DNA of 64,000 bases from Enoplolaimus lenunculus (GCA_030248215.1 JASANG010003121.1:1-64000); one strand, 5' to 3'; numbered from the stretch's first letter, positions 25,901-41,200 are shown. Made by a program: numbers and translations. Notes: a model not told the origin generated them from the sequence alone.

Positions 25901-26395
25901 CTTGTTTACGTATGCGTATAGCATTAATAATACACAATTCCAAGCAAACGCATATTAGAAAGCCGCTTTATGGTGGCGTTCCAGCGGCTAAGCTATCGTA
26001 TAAGCAGTATGGCTTTCATATATAGACTGCTTTACCAGGGTCGTAACCAGAATGCAATTTGGTAAGGGAATATATTTTTCTTAATGTTTTTTTATATCTA
26101 ATACATATCAGTAAAAGGTTATTGTAAATTGGTTAAAGTATTTTATTTGGGGTCTGTCCTGAAATTTCGGCAGGGAATAGTTGCCCGTCTCTCGCTGATG
26201 AGTGTCTTTTGGTTCGCCGTTTCTAGGCTTTTGTGTGAAGGCTTTGCCTTCGCTGCGACAGCGTCGTTGTGTATACTAATGATGGGTTACGCTGGCTTTT
26301 ATTGTTGTTGGCTTGGTTTGAGTTGGTAGTTTTCGTTGCCTTGTGTTGTGAGTGCTGATTATTGTTGTAGTTGTTGTTGTTGTTGTTGTTGTCGG

Positions 26396-26449
<54 letters not shown>

Positions 26450-26482
26450 AGTTGTTGTTGTAATTGTTGTTGTTGTTGTTGG

Positions 26483-26515
<33 letters not shown>

Positions 26516-26528
26516 AGTTGTTGTTGTA

Positions 26529-26560
<32 letters not shown>

Positions 26561-26612
26561 CGGTGTTGTTGTAATTGTTGTTGTTGTTGTTGTTGTTGTC
26601 GGTGTTGTTGTA

Positions 26613-26662
<50 letters not shown>

Positions 26663-26714
26663 AGTTGTTGTTGTAATTGTTGTTGTTGTTGTTGTTGTTG
26701 TCGGTGTTGTTGTA

Positions 26715-26755
<41 letters not shown>

Positions 26756-26758
26756 CGG

Positions 26759-26800
<42 letters not shown>

Positions 26801-26813
26801 AGTTGTTGTTGTA

Positions 26814-26845
<32 letters not shown>

Positions 26846-26900
26846 CGGTGTTGTTGTTGTTGTTGTTGTTGTTGTAGTTGTTGTTGTAATTGTTGTTGTA

Positions 26901-26941
<41 letters not shown>

Positions 26942-26954
26942 AGTTGTTGTTGTA

Positions 26955-27001
<47 letters not shown>

Positions 27002-30000
27002 AGTTGTTGTTGTAATTGTTGTTGTTGTGGTTGTTGTTGTAGTTGTTGTTGTTGTGGTTGTTGTAGTTGTCGGTGTTGTTGTAGTTGTTGTTGTTGTATT
27101 TGTTGTAGTTGTTGGTGTTGTCGTTGTTGTTGTTGTTGTTGTTGCTGTTGTTTGTTGTTGTTGCTCGTAGTGGCGGCGTTTGTTGCATGTTGGTTGTTAT
27201 TGAGCCTCCAATTGATTTTTTTATTTAAACACAAAGTAATATATTTATAATTTATATGTTGTTTAAAAGCGTCCGGCAGTGTGGATCAATCCGTAAATTC
27301 ACCTTAAATATGTTAACTCATGTATCCTTAATATTTGTCGCTGTTGTTACCAGGGTGCAACCGGAATTCCGGTTCCGGTTCCGGCATTTTTTCACCTTCC
27401 GGTTCCGGTAAATTGTAATTCCGGTTGCACCCTGGTTGTTACGCAAGGCGAAATGTTTTTAAGTATACAATCGCCAGACTCGGAACAAACTTTTTTTGAG
27501 ATTCTTGGCAAGAGTTCGCGCGGTTTATAAATTCGAAGCAACTTCGTCAAGTTGGTTATTATACCAAGAGTGGATAATCACTGTTTAACCAAGAGTATGC
27601 AACTGAGCACACTCTGTGTAGAAAAGAATGTACCCGGCACGCGTTGAATTTTTGGAGTATTTCCGCCTTTATTTAGAGGGGGTACAACCGGTGCGAACCA
27701 TGGCACTTTATGCATGCGGCGTCAAACATGGTGTCCTTGTAGTAAAATTTAGGGGTATTCATGTGATAGCGACCCCTCCTCTAAACAAGAGGGGTAGGCC
27801 GAAAACGCAATGACCGGTGATACATTTTGTATCATGCGGGACCCCTAGAGTTGCACACTTTTGTCATTATCCACTATTGGTCATACCAAGAGTGGATGAT
27901 CACTCTTTATAATAAGAGTGTGCAACTGGGTACATTGTGTGTACTAAAGAATGTACCCGGCACACGTTGCGTTTTTGGCCTACCACCCCTTGTTTAGGCG
28001 GGGGTCTGTATGCACATACAAACATCTTTAGTGTGCTAAACAACATAGTTGACCCCCCCTTAAATGAGGGGGGTAGGTGTACTGAAGCATACTTTATTAT
28101 TAATCTCTTGCTTAAACCCCCCTGATTGAGGGGGGTCGAACAAAAATGCAACGCGTGCCGGGTACACTTTTTTCCACAGAGCATGTACCCAGTTGCACAC
28201 TCTTGTTATAAAGAGTGATCATCCACTCTTGTTTATACTAACAGTGGATGGATGATATATAACATAAGAGTGTACAAGTGGGTACATTCTGTTTAAGAAA
28301 GAAAGTACTCAGCGCAGGTTGCGTTTCTGGCCACCACCCACGTTATTTAGAAGGGGGGGTGAAAATTTGCACAGAACGGGAAAAATACATAATATGCCAT
28401 GCCAAAAAGTGCTCCCTCCATATATAATCTAAAACTACAGAGTATTATATTACGGGGCGTCGACCCCCCACCCTCTAAATAAGGGGGGTACAGCAAAAAT
28501 GCAACGCGTGCCAGGTCGTTTTTGTCAAACGCGAAATCCGACAGTTGCATACTCTTGACAGGGATCAATCCACTGCTGGTTATACTGTGAATGGAGTAAA
28601 GTAAACAAAAACCAGGGAATTCGAAATTGGTTGTGGTCGAAATTAGGGCATTTGGTTTGGACGTCGTTTAGTATATGGATAGTTGGCGATTTGAAATACC
28701 TGTAAAGCATTGATGTTTGTACAGTTGGCTCACATTTAAGGTTAAATAGGTAATACTGTCAGGTGGGTTCGTAAGCTTAGGTAAAGTGGTTTTGTAAGCG
28801 TAAGCGTGTGAGGAAAAATTCATGGATTCGGGAACGACGTTTTCTAGGGGGTGTACGATGGCGACGGACGCTGCCGCTATCCTAAAACTCAATGTTAGGC
28901 CGATTTGCGAAAGCATTTGGTCGTTGGTAGGCATCAAGAGTCAAAAGAAATGCAGAATTTGTTCATTAAATGTTTCAAATTCAAACACAAAACGTTTAGG
29001 TTTGGTAGGAGTTTTAGTGGTGTCAGTGACACCCCGATATTTTTTACTCGGAGTGTCAACTGACAGCTTTGTGTCCGCGTACCTGGGGACGGGCACAAGA
29101 TTGAGTATTTATTTTCAACGTACGTCCATGAATCTTGGTAGTATGCATTCCAGGGTGGCACCGAATCCACGATATGACCGAATCCGAATCCAGTGCTAAT
29201 TTGCCGAATCCGAATCCAAATCCTGCATGTTGCAAATTTCAGATATATCTATAATTTGTTTCAGAATATCAACGCAATGCCAGTCGTATAACTTTTACGT
29301 TAATATATTTCGTCCCGACGTCAGTTCTGAGATTTCTCACCTGAAATAAAAAAATATTGATTTTTATAGCAAGGTATTTAAAAAATTTATTGCTTAAAAA
29401 TCAAAAAACATATTGCCGAACTTTGTTGGATTCGGCTTTTGGATTCGACTTTTCCACAACCGAATCCGAATCCGAAACTCAAATTTTTGCCGAATCCGAA
29501 TCCGAACCTTTGTTGCCACCCTGATGCATTCCCCTGTGTGTGCTCTACTTGTTGTACGCCCCTGACAGCAATGGTATTGGATTCGTGCCAATAGTGTCAT
29601 GTGATAAATGACGTGGCTCATGCGTACAATGTTTGTAGTAGCTTCAGTTCACATGGGTTCTGGCTTGTTTAGGTTCGTTGTGTGAGTGAGGCTGTGTTTA
29701 TGGTTGATATTTGATATATGGAAGTATAGAATATTATGTTTTATAGCAGATATGGTTTCCGGTCTGTATATGCGAAATGTTGACGTTTTAGACGAAAACG
29801 TGTGATTGTTCGAGAATGGTATTAAATAAATAGTAGGTTAGGTGAAAACGATAAATGCTGCTTTAAGTGTCGTGCTGACTGTCTATCACGCAGGGTACAA
29901 CCGGAGGTCTGCCTCCGGCTCCGGCAGAAAATCGGCCTCCGGCTCCGGCTCCGGTAGAATTTTTGCCGGACGTTCCGGACATTTCGGTAGTAAAATTTTG

Positions 30001-32657
30001 CATAATTTTCTTAAATTTATCTGTTTAGCGCGTTTCGATTGACTTTTGTCACAATTTTCATGAAAGAATTGCTGAAATTTGACAGAAAATTAGCGTGAAA
30101 CCAAACAACTTTACAACATTTTGCAGATATTGGCTAAAATTTAACTAATTAACCATCATTGTTACTACTTAACTTCGTTTCACCTCCGGCTCCGGCAAGT
30201 TTCGTTGACCTCCGGCTCCGGCTCCAGTATTTTTCACCTCCGGTTGCACCCTGCTATCAGGTTCGCACAGTAGCCGCTAGCTAAACGGGGGTTCGTAGAT
30301 TGCGGTTTTTAGCCTGTATCCCACCCGCATTTGTTACGTTGTTAAATGGTGTGAACGGCCTGACGCCATTGTGCGAAGAAATCTCTAAATTTCCCACGCC
30401 TTGTGTGAAAATTTCTCCGTTTAGTGCTTGTTCAGCTGGTTGGCTTGCTGGCCATTAGGACTAGCGTTGCTTATAAAAATCACTGCAAACAGCCTGAACG
30501 TACGTACGCATTTTAAATATGTGAAACATGATTTTGACAGTTCAAAATTGTCGGTGGGACGACACCACTTTTAGTGATTGGCGTTCTGTTCGTCAAGTTG
30601 TAATTGTTCGATTTTGTAGCCTGTATTTGGTAGCGTGTAGAAATGATTGAACAACAATTAATGGTGTAAAACGACCGAGATTAAGCTGGGCAAACATCGC
30701 CTACATCGTTCGTTGCCGCTCACCAACACGCAGTATCGCGACAATTCGTTGACCGACAACTTGTAAATTTGTAAATTTATCGATTGTGCACAGAGTGCAA
30801 AGCGGAACTGAATTATACCGGAATCGGAATCGGGACTACAAAATTTGCGCCTATACGGATAATTTGTATTAACAAGTATAATATTGATTTAGGGTGTCTG
30901 TTTGGCCGGCAACAATTCTCAAAAACGCCGCATGTGCAAATTGCCAATCATCTCTTGGCTCTGTAAAGCTAAACTGCAATCAAGTATTGATAAGTTAACG
31001 TATCGAAAACAAATTAATAGATAAATGATGCTGAATTTTTATACATCATATCACAACAAGTAGGTCTAAAATTTAAATGTGGAAATTCCGATTCAGATTG
31101 ATTGCGCAATCGGAATCGGAACTCGTTTTGAATCGGAATTCTTATCGGAATCGGAATTCCGATTGCACTCTGATTGTGCAATTTGCCACCGGTTATGATG
31201 CTTAGGTTTTAGGCTAAGGATTACGTTTAGGTTTATGCGTGGATGAATTCATAGGCTTTAGGACGCTGTTAAGCGTCAAGTTTTCGGGCGATGAATCGTC
31301 GCAGATTCGCAAAACCAGTATGCAATTCACCGAGGCTCCCATGTAATCCATATGGTTTCAATCGAAAACATCGACACTGGACGGGCGAATAGAGGCCAGG
31401 CTTGGAAATTTACCGTCGGTGAATATTGTGTAACAGTCAAATATTGACCCGTTTCGCCGGCTTGGAGTAGGTTTGTGCTAAAGTAAAATGCCAGTTTTGT
31501 TCGAAACCTCATTTACAATTTTAATATTTTCGTATGATTTCGTGAAACCTACGTCCGTATTCTCAAATGTGTCTAGCACCTATGACCAGTTGATGATTGG
31601 AACCAGCGCATGGAGAGGTTCGAAATTCAGCACACCAAATTGCGTAACGTAAGTCCGTATTCTCAAATGTGTCTAGCACCTATCACCAGTTGATGATAAG
31701 TCGTGTAACTTTGGATCCAGCGCATGGTGAGGTTCGAAATTGAGCACACCAAATTGCGTAACGTAAGTCCGTATTCTCAAATGTGTCTAGCACCTATCAC
31801 CAGTTGATGATAAGTCGTGTAACTTTGGATCCAGCGCATGGTGAGGTTCGAAATTCAGCACACCAATTTGCGTTTGATTCACTCTCGTTCTGTACCAATT
31901 AGGCGATGTGCAATTGCAAATGTTCGCTGGTTTGAAAACCTACCGCTAACTGATGATAGGTGCTATTTGAGAATATCGGGCCCTAAACTAAAGGTACGAA
32001 AATAAGCTGCTATTACACAAACTGTGCTTATATAAGCTTTATTCATTTTGACAGCTTATATAAGCAGTTTGTTTGTCGTTGCATAGTGAATTAGTTGAAT
32101 TGAACCAGTTGCCTGTAGAATGGCACTGTGATGTGTTATGGCCCGTGTTATATATCTATTTTATGTATGTATCTATTGCCAGTTGGTTAGAGCAGCGGAC
32201 TGGTAATCCGTACGTCGTGGGGTTCGAGCGCCCACCGCATCCGCGCAGCAAAAGTTTCGTGAACGGCTCTATAATGGTACTGCTTAACGTAGAATTATGT
32301 ATTTATCTATTGCCAGTTGTGTAATCGGGTTTCAAGTAAACGAACCTAGGAAATCTGGTGATGTGAAGATCAAAATTTAATTCGACGTAGTTGTAGGATA
32401 AACTGAGGGTAATTGATGGTGTGCTAAATTTTGAAACTCACACGCAGGCCTGTAGCCAGCTCACCTTGCTAGGGGGGAAGCTAAAAAAATTTTCAAGAGG
32501 GGCATTCAAGGGTTTTCAATGAGTTACAAGCAAGGTTGAAAATTTTCTAGGGGTGGTGCAAAATTTTTCCAAGGGGCGTGTCAGCCCCCCCCCCTTTGGC
32601 TACGGGCCCGAGCTCACAGTTAATTAGTTTGACTGTTATTTGTCGTTTTGCAAGCTG

Positions 32658-32714
<57 letters not shown>

Positions 32715-35700
32715 GCTTGAAGTATAGGGAGACGTTACATCTCTCATCCAACTGTGTGGATAAGCTCAATAGTAATAATACTCTTACTGGACAACAAGTA
32801 TATATAAGGTACGTAACTTATATTGAAATCCATGGTTCCGTGATATAATGACTGTATACAAATTGGGCCAGTAGACCACAGCATGGCTAGAACAATCGGT
32901 TCAGTTTCGTATAACAATTTTGCCACCTCCTAGAGATTAGAATTTATAAATCAGTCGTGCCCTCCTGTCTGATCGATGTTTAGTCCCCACCCCTCGCACC
33001 GTGTTGGGCTGCCTTTGGGCCTGGATTCTGGTTCCTCAGGCGTAGTGTTGCTAGGTAACGTAGGTATACTGGAAATATGAATAGAATGGCCATGGTGATA
33101 GAGTCATTGGCGTGGCGTTTCATTAGTTTATATCAGTGGTTTTAGGAAATGGTTGTATAAAATTGTCCAAATTGAGCTGTTGTACACGCGTTTTGTTCGG
33201 CAGTCTTGGATTATTTTAGCGTTTGCCCCCATACCGTAAAGTTCTGCTTAGGATTAACGTTTGGTTTCGAATCGAAACTAAGGGATGTTTCGATTAATCG
33301 GCATCGGTAATAATCGGCAGTTTTCGTGAGTATCGGCATCGGCACTGCAAAAAAATTGCCGATTCTTTGCCGATACTTTTTGCACATATAACAGTCAGTT
33401 GGAATGCTATCAGTTTCATTTCTGGGCACAAATCAGTGCGTCTGGTCAGGTAAACTGATATCTTTCTTGCGATTGTGTTTGAAAAAATGAATTGAAATGA
33501 ACCGTTCGTCTAAAGTTATAATCGTTTATGATGGTTAGGGTTTAAGTTTTCACATAATGATGTAATGCAGTATCCTATCTGTTCTTTAAGCGTGGTGTAC
33601 TAAAATTGGAATCGGCATCGGTTGGGCATCGGCAAAAATTTTGGTATCGGCACATCTAAAAAATGGTATTTTGAGATTTGGTTTTGAATTATTGTGTCTT
33701 TTTTCGAATAAATCTGTGTATTGATTTAGCAAGCAAACGGTGAACGTGTAGTTTTGGACAGAAGACAAATTTTATTTGGCTGATTACAATTTGACAAATA
33801 ATTTTTTAATATTTACGTTTTGTCAGTTCACTCATTCAGTTGTGTGTCTGGTTTGTTTACCGTACATCCGCCGGTTAATTACATATTTTACAACTCGTCG
33901 AGTATAGAAGCCGGGGCGTATGAGTGAGAATTTTTTTTGGCATCGAGTAAAACTCGTATGTGATACCCTCAGGTGCAATGGCCGATCCATGGGGGGCCAC
34001 CCCGGCCGTGGGCCCCCCAACAGCAGCTCGACAAAAATTATATAGCAACTTTATGGCATTAGTTCGTGGTTTGTGTGTGGGTCAAAAATAAGTTTATTAC
34101 CTGTGAAATTTCGCCCCCCCCCCCATTTTGAGATCCTGGATCCGCCACTGCTCAGGTGGTTGTCAGTATGTATAGATTTGGCAAAAAAATTTTATGAAAC
34201 ATTTTAGCTGCAAAAGCTGGGCTGACAAAACTGTTAATATGATAGAGTGAGAATGGTTATGATCGGCATATTTTAGGGTGAGATATCCGGTTGCGGAAGT
34301 TTTGGAGAAACCAAACAAAGGCATTTTTAGTCAGTTTTACCAACAGTCTATAATAAGGGTGTGCAACTTCCAAAAATACGCGTGGCAATAAAAGTACCAC
34401 CGCGCGTTGCGTTTTGCCCGTACCCCCCGTTATTTAGGGCGGGTCAACTGCACACAGAACTCAGCTAAATTTAATTCAAGAATATAACCGGACAACGTTT
34501 GCACTGTGTATCGCAACAGAATTTGCATGCGTTCAAGGTTTCAACCCCCCCAAATGAGGGGGGAAGGGTAGGCCAAAAACAGCACGCGTGCCGGGTATAT
34601 TCTTTAATACACAGAATGTATTCAGTTGCACACTCTTGTTATAACGAGTGATCATCCACTCTTGGTTTTACTAAACAGTTTTCTCGCTCGCTACGCTCGC
34701 TGGCAAAAAAAAGCATTTACATAAAGACTATACTGTAGCTTGATGAAATCAAATCGTGGCTGGCTTGACCCGAAGTAGTGTAGGGATGGGAGGCTGGCTT
34801 GACCCGAAGTAGTGTAGGGATGGGAGTCTCAGTCCCGCCGAGTCTCGGTGTTTGGCAGATTTCGGTTTCGGTTCTTTTGATTCTCGGTAGTTTGGGAACC
34901 GAGACCAAAAGTAGACGATTGAGCAAATGGTATGCTGGTTGTATTGTTGAAACTATCTGTGAAACTATGAATTTTCTATAGTTACGCAATAATTATGAGC
35001 AGATATTTTGAAAAAAAACACCAAAAAAATTACAAAAAAGTATAACTTGGGTCTCGGTTTTTAACTGAGACCGCCCATCCATCCGTGTGCCGAGCTGGTT
35101 TCTGTTGTTTTTGATGAGTTAAACGGCACTTGGACCGGTGATCCGCTAAGGATACAGTCATGTTTTTTGCCAACTTTGGATTTCAAGCTTTAGGAGATAG
35201 TTTGTGGCCGACAGCAAGAGCATCGCAGACAGTCGAACCAGGGGGGGTACCGTAGCCAGACGCAGATCGGAGGATCTCAACTTCCCACCGGAAAAATTTG
35301 GATTCATCCGGAAATGTTTGCAACTCGGTTGTAAGTCATCGGAAATTCACGTTTTAGCCCCCCCCCCGCCCGGCATACTCTTAACAAGGTGACCTGGCTA
35401 CGGGGCTGTTACTCATTCAGCTATGAGAATGTTTATATTTAGGCAACAATTGAATTATCTGGTATAAATTTAGCTATGGGTAGCGTTGACGTGGTCGCCT
35501 CTATTGATTGGTTAGCAAAGATGTAGCCAAAGCATTGCAGTTGGTGGGGTCACCCCCCCCCTGTGAATAACAATTGAAATTGGTGGGGTCAGCCCCCTGT
35601 GAATAATAATTGAAATGTGATTCAATAGCATGATATTGGCAAATCTTTAATAATGATTCAAATAAGTAGTGCCTCCTTGGACATAGCTTAGACTGGATAC

Positions 35701-38104
35701 CACCCGTTTGCGGGTTGTCTTGGCATTCTCCAAGGGCAGCGTAAGACGGCGGCGTCAGTGGGGTTTTGCCACGGGGGCGTGTAGCGGTGCCTGTCACGGG
35801 CGACTGGTTGTTATTGGTAAATGGTTGTGGGGGGTGGCGTGATTTTGCGGTGTAGTCATTCGATGATAGTTTATGGTTTCGTAGGATGATGTTTTAGAAT
35901 GCTGTTTAGAAGGTTTTGGAATATTCGTGTAGCATTGGGATGAGCGGGTTTAAAATCCGGATTCGAGTTGGGAATCAGTAGACCGATAGCGGTGTATCGA
36001 GGAATTCGGATTGGTGAAGACAGTAGTGGTGAAAAAAGGTCAAAATATTGTGTTCTTAAGATGGAATTAGAAAAATGATGGGGATGGTACAATAAGGGTG
36101 GCCGGCGGCGCTATACTTTGAGGAGGCAGCGGCAGCAACTGTTCCTCGCTTCCTGGGTTGTTGGGAATGGCTGGGTAGGGAAAGAATTTCAAGGGTGGTA
36201 AGTAGTGGAAAAAGGCTGGTTTTATCCCCCTCGGCGCCACCTTTTTACACTACTGTGGTATGTTCTATTTGGCTTTGCTTAAGAATCATTATGCTTTGGC
36301 TTATGCTGAGTAGCTTAAAGAAAGCTGTGATACTAGAGTTTATATATCTGGTTATTTCGAAATTTGTCGGCACAGTTTGCAAATGGGTCGATGGGTTAAG
36401 GATCGAAATTTAGTAATTTACATTGGCATCATGCAGGATGCTTTCGGTAAATTACAATTTACCGGAACCTGAATTTGAAAAACTTACTGAAAACAACCGG
36501 AAAATGAACAATACATGCCATCGAAAAATTAATTTTAATAGTCTTTTTTGTAATATTATTGGCGGAAATAAACCTTAGTTGGAAATAGGTATTCACTTTA
36601 TCTGCTGTATTTTAGATTTTTATAATTTACGGAAGCTAAATCTACCTTCAATGGTCATGGGTTACTTAAAGGTTGTTTTTCAATTATTTTTCGACAACAA
36701 TTCAAGTGTCACCAGGTTATCTGTACCTGTTTTGAAGTAAATATCAGTATGTCAATAAGTGTTGCTTATATATTAGCTACGTTGATAAATTAATAAGCAG
36801 TTTTATATCCGATTTACTTGTATGTAACTTAAGTTAAGCCCTATTCACACGTGCAAGTTTTTGCTGCGAGAACTTGCAGCTGCAATTTGCACTTGCAAGT
36901 TTTGTCCAAAATCCCGTTCGAAAAAGTTGCAGCTTCAAATAATTCATTAAAAATGAAAGCTGGCAATTTAGTTCACATGTGTGAATAACCATGCAAGTTC
37001 AATGAATTTATTGCAGCGGCTTTCTCATTGGCTGATGAAAAAATGTAAGTTTTGCGTGCAATTTGCAGCTGCAAGTTCTCGGAGCAAAAACTTTCACGTG
37101 TGAATGGGGCTTAACAGTTGTTTACAGGGTCGATATTTGTTTGAGAATGGTATTTTGTTGTCAGATTACGGCTGGGTTTCTGAAATCTTACTTAAGTATT
37201 TACTTAAGCTATGCTTAAGTAATTACAATGTGAGCCATTGTCATTACAAAAAAGTAACGGTTTTGCTTTATATTAAGGAGGCACCACGAGTTTGTAATGT
37301 CAGCTAAACCAATGTTAGCGTACGATTAATGTGTAATCTACCCGATTTCGTCAGCGTTTTAAGTATTTACTTAACTTAAGTACGCTTTTAAAAACGACAA
37401 AATGGCTAAATAATTACTTAGCACGTACTTAATTACCAAATTATACTTAAGTAGGGTTTCAAACCCAGCCAAGGTTGGTTAAGTAATTTGAAGGTTTTGG
37501 TTTGAGACCGTCGAAACCAGCCAGTATTGATGGGTTTCAGTGTGTGCTGTTCGATCAGTTGGAACCGTCGGCGCTTTTAAGTAGCTGCCGTGTTGACGGA
37601 CCATGCAAAGATGAACGTTTAATCCGAACCATATGCGTTTTTATGAAGTCCTTTTTAAAAAATGCACCACATCGCAGCTCAAACTCAATTACTGTTCCTG
37701 TTCCTTTTTTTATGGTTTTGTGGCAAATTATTCATAATAATTGTTTGAAAAATTGTTATTTCGAAATCCGTGTTTTTGCAATTAGTTCAATTTTGTTAAT
37801 AAACTATTTCGGATACGTAGGTTTATCGTAAAACTTGACGATGATGAAATAGCTGAAATAGCTGAAATTTGATTGTTAAGTTGTTTTTTTCGCAAGTTTT
37901 CTTAAAAGTCCAATAGTAATTCGGTGATGGAAATTATTTCAAATTCCTGTTCGTGTAAAGTAATGCAATTCCTGTTGATGTTCCGGTTCGCGCAGCACTT
38001 AGTTCCTGTTGGAACCCTATATGTATATATGCTGTATTGCGGAAACAGGCATACTTTTTATTTATTTGGTTGTGTTCGAAGACTATCGTAGTGTAAATGG
38101 TTAG

Positions 38105-38201
<97 letters not shown>

Positions 38202-41200
38202 GATGATGATTGGGTTTTTGATTGCATATGCAATCACGTGACACGCTCATGTGATGCTAGTGCTTGTTTGTTCGTGTATATGTGATGATAATGCGAGATT
38301 TGACCAATTTTAGGCTTTATGCTACTAGTGTTGATTTAATTTTGCCAGATTAGAAATCAGGTTCGGATTTGATCTGCGCAGCGATTGTGGTCGTAATGAG
38401 CGTGTTGATGTTTTGGTTAGGAAATGAGGGAACGCATAGGAAACGTGTAGGAGCTCGAAAGGTCGTTAGAAGGGAAAGAGTAGCGATTTACAATGTATAT
38501 GAGCTCTTGTACACAGTCCTGTTAAAGTTAAAGCTTAGGAAAAGTAGTGTTAGGCTTAGCTTAAGTAAGAGTTTTTGTAAATCGACGCCTAAGTCTGTGT
38601 GTATGTCTAAGCCTGTGGGGCGGAAGATGGACAAGGCCTATTATTTTAGTATGTATCGAGTATTTTGAGAAGGTACCAGTGGTTAAGAGCTTATGGCCTG
38701 TGAATCGGTAGTGATCCACCTTTGAACTTTTTGTTGGCCTTTAAGATGGTTCTGTATGCTGTACTTTGGATGGTTTTTGGTTTTCCAGTGTGTCCGATTT
38801 CGTACGATTTGACAGGAGTCAATCTGACGAAAAATTCAACTTATCTTTGAAGTAAAAAAAATTGTAAGCAAAGCGAAATTATTCATCATATGGTTTTTGA
38901 CCCATGATTGGCTGTCTGGCTCATGTGGCGACAGGGTAGCGCCGAATTCATGATTCGACCGCATCCGAATCCATTGCTAATTTGCCGATTTCGAAACTTG
39001 CGGGTTGCTAATTTCATATTAATGTATCCGACAGTCTGGGTAGGAACCGCGGACTTCACACATTTTAACTAAGCAGCTAGAAAAGCGGGCCTCCGGAGTG
39101 GGGATCGAACTCTCAGGCTACGGATCCTGAAGCGAACACTCTACCACGGCGCCACGCATGCCACCTCCCCAACTGCATTTTTCGTCGACTATATGTCGAC
39201 CGTATGCTGCCGGTAAGCATACATACAATGCACTGCACTATATTGTACGTGAACCAGGACAAGTATGTCTCACATGCTTACAATTACAATATTCATGATT
39301 TGTTTCAAAATACCATCGCAACGCTAAACGCATAACTTCTAAATGCTAACAAATTTTGTGCCCAACTTCAGTTGTGAGATTTGTGAGTCGAAACAAAAAA
39401 TATTGATTTGTATAACAGGTTACTTAAAATTTTTATTGTTCGAAAATAAAAAACATATTGCCGAACATTGTTGGATTTGGCTTTTGGATTCGACATTTTT
39501 CACAACCGATTCCGAACCACTAATTTGTGCCGAATCCGAATCCGAGCCTTTGTTGCTATCCTGTGTGGCGGACAAAGCCGACCCGCGTCCAGTGGGCCTC
39601 ATGCCTCGTATCCAACTTAGTATATAGACTTCAAAAAGTATACACCGCTGTTTTACCTGCTGTTTTTGTTCAAGTAGAACAGTTTAAAAACGTTTGCAGT
39701 TACGTTTAAATTTATTTTCATAGTTGTGTTTATTTCTGTATAAATAAACAAATTTCTAAGTACAAACAAACAGTGTTTGGCAGAAGCGGATCCAAAAATA
39801 TTTGACGAGGGACGGCGGGTTGTCAAATGTTATGAAACACAAATATTGTAAGGTAGGGACCTTATCATTTTATCACCAAAAAATTTTCTGAGCACAAAAA
39901 ATTGTAAGGTAAAACGGGACTTTACCATTTTATTACAAACAAATTCTGTGGGAAAAATTGTAGAAAACTGTAAGGTGGGACCTTGCCATTTTAACGACAA
40001 AAAATTCTGACGGGGGGGGGTGTCGTGCGCCTCCCCCCCGCTTTACCTCTGGATCCGCTAGTGGTGTTTGGCTATTGCTTACTATCCGTTTTTGAGTATT
40101 GTGCAGTCTGGTTTTTTTAAATTTAAATTCATCAATTTATTGTTGAAAAATATTTCAAATTTTAAGTATTTTTGAGGAAATGTTTGTGAAGAAATGTAGT
40201 ACGTATGTTTATTTTTGTATGTAAACTCAGCCCCGGACAGTCATTAACGGTACTTTTAACACTCAAAATGTAAACCCTGGCATTGGTTTAGACTTAGGCT
40301 GGAAATAGAAAATTTTTGTGTACGTTCTTGTACATTTTGCCTCCACATTTATGGTTTAGATTAAGGCTTTAGGTTTAGGTTTAGGCCAAGGTTCAACCGG
40401 AATTCCTGCAGAAATTCAATTCCGGTTCCTGTTCCTGTTCCTGCATTTAAAGATTCAGGAACCGGAATTTTTGTACGGGTTTGTCGCAAATTATGCCTAA
40501 TCATTTAAAAATAGGAAACTTTGTGTTCAAAAAAATTATTTCAGCATGAATGTTTTTCCAATTACTTCAAGTTTTTAATAAACTGTTTCTGTTGCGTTTT
40601 CGCAGAAAACAGCTCAAAATTTGCTTAAGCCGTTTTTTGGCAAAGTTTTCTTAAAAGTGCAACAGTAATTCGGTGATGAAAATTATTTCAAATTCCGTTT
40701 CCTGTTCCTGTTCCGGTTCCTGCAAAAAATTCAATTCCTGTTCCTGTTCCGGCAAAGTTTAGTTCCTGTTGGAATCCTGGTTTAGGCTTATTTGTAGGGT
40801 TTCGGCACTCGGCAGTGTCGTAGGCTTCGGCTTACGCTTGGGTGCGTATTTTCCTGAGCCTGTGCCTAAATCTGTGGAGAAAAATGTACAGCTTTTTTGT
40901 AAATTGACAAGGGCTATTTTTTGGTATGGCTTAAAACCCAAAATTGATTCGAAAAGCAAACAGTGCTGAAGCGTTTGGTGTGTAACATTATACCCGTAGT
41001 TCAGTCTACAACCCAGAGCGAGGTCACATTTGTTGTCACCCGAGGCTATAAAAGGATTTCAAGTGGTTTACAAGCGAGGTTGAAACTTTTCCAAAGGCAA
41101 TTACTGTACAGGGCCTGAGACCCTTGGGCCCTTGTTATCTACTGGTGCGTGTGGCACACAGAGTACGTAAGGAGTTGCGCTGTGCGTGTCGTCCGGCGCC

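Noticed and set aside
26223-27250. Long poly-Asn, poly-Gln, poly-Val and poly-Cys frames
   Set aside because: They are translations of a (GTT)n microsatellite, open in several frames on both strands, inside a reticulon intron.
31552-31870. CRISPR-like direct repeats with spacers
   Set aside because: Three copies of a MITE end in a eukaryotic intron; no uniform spacers and no cas genes.
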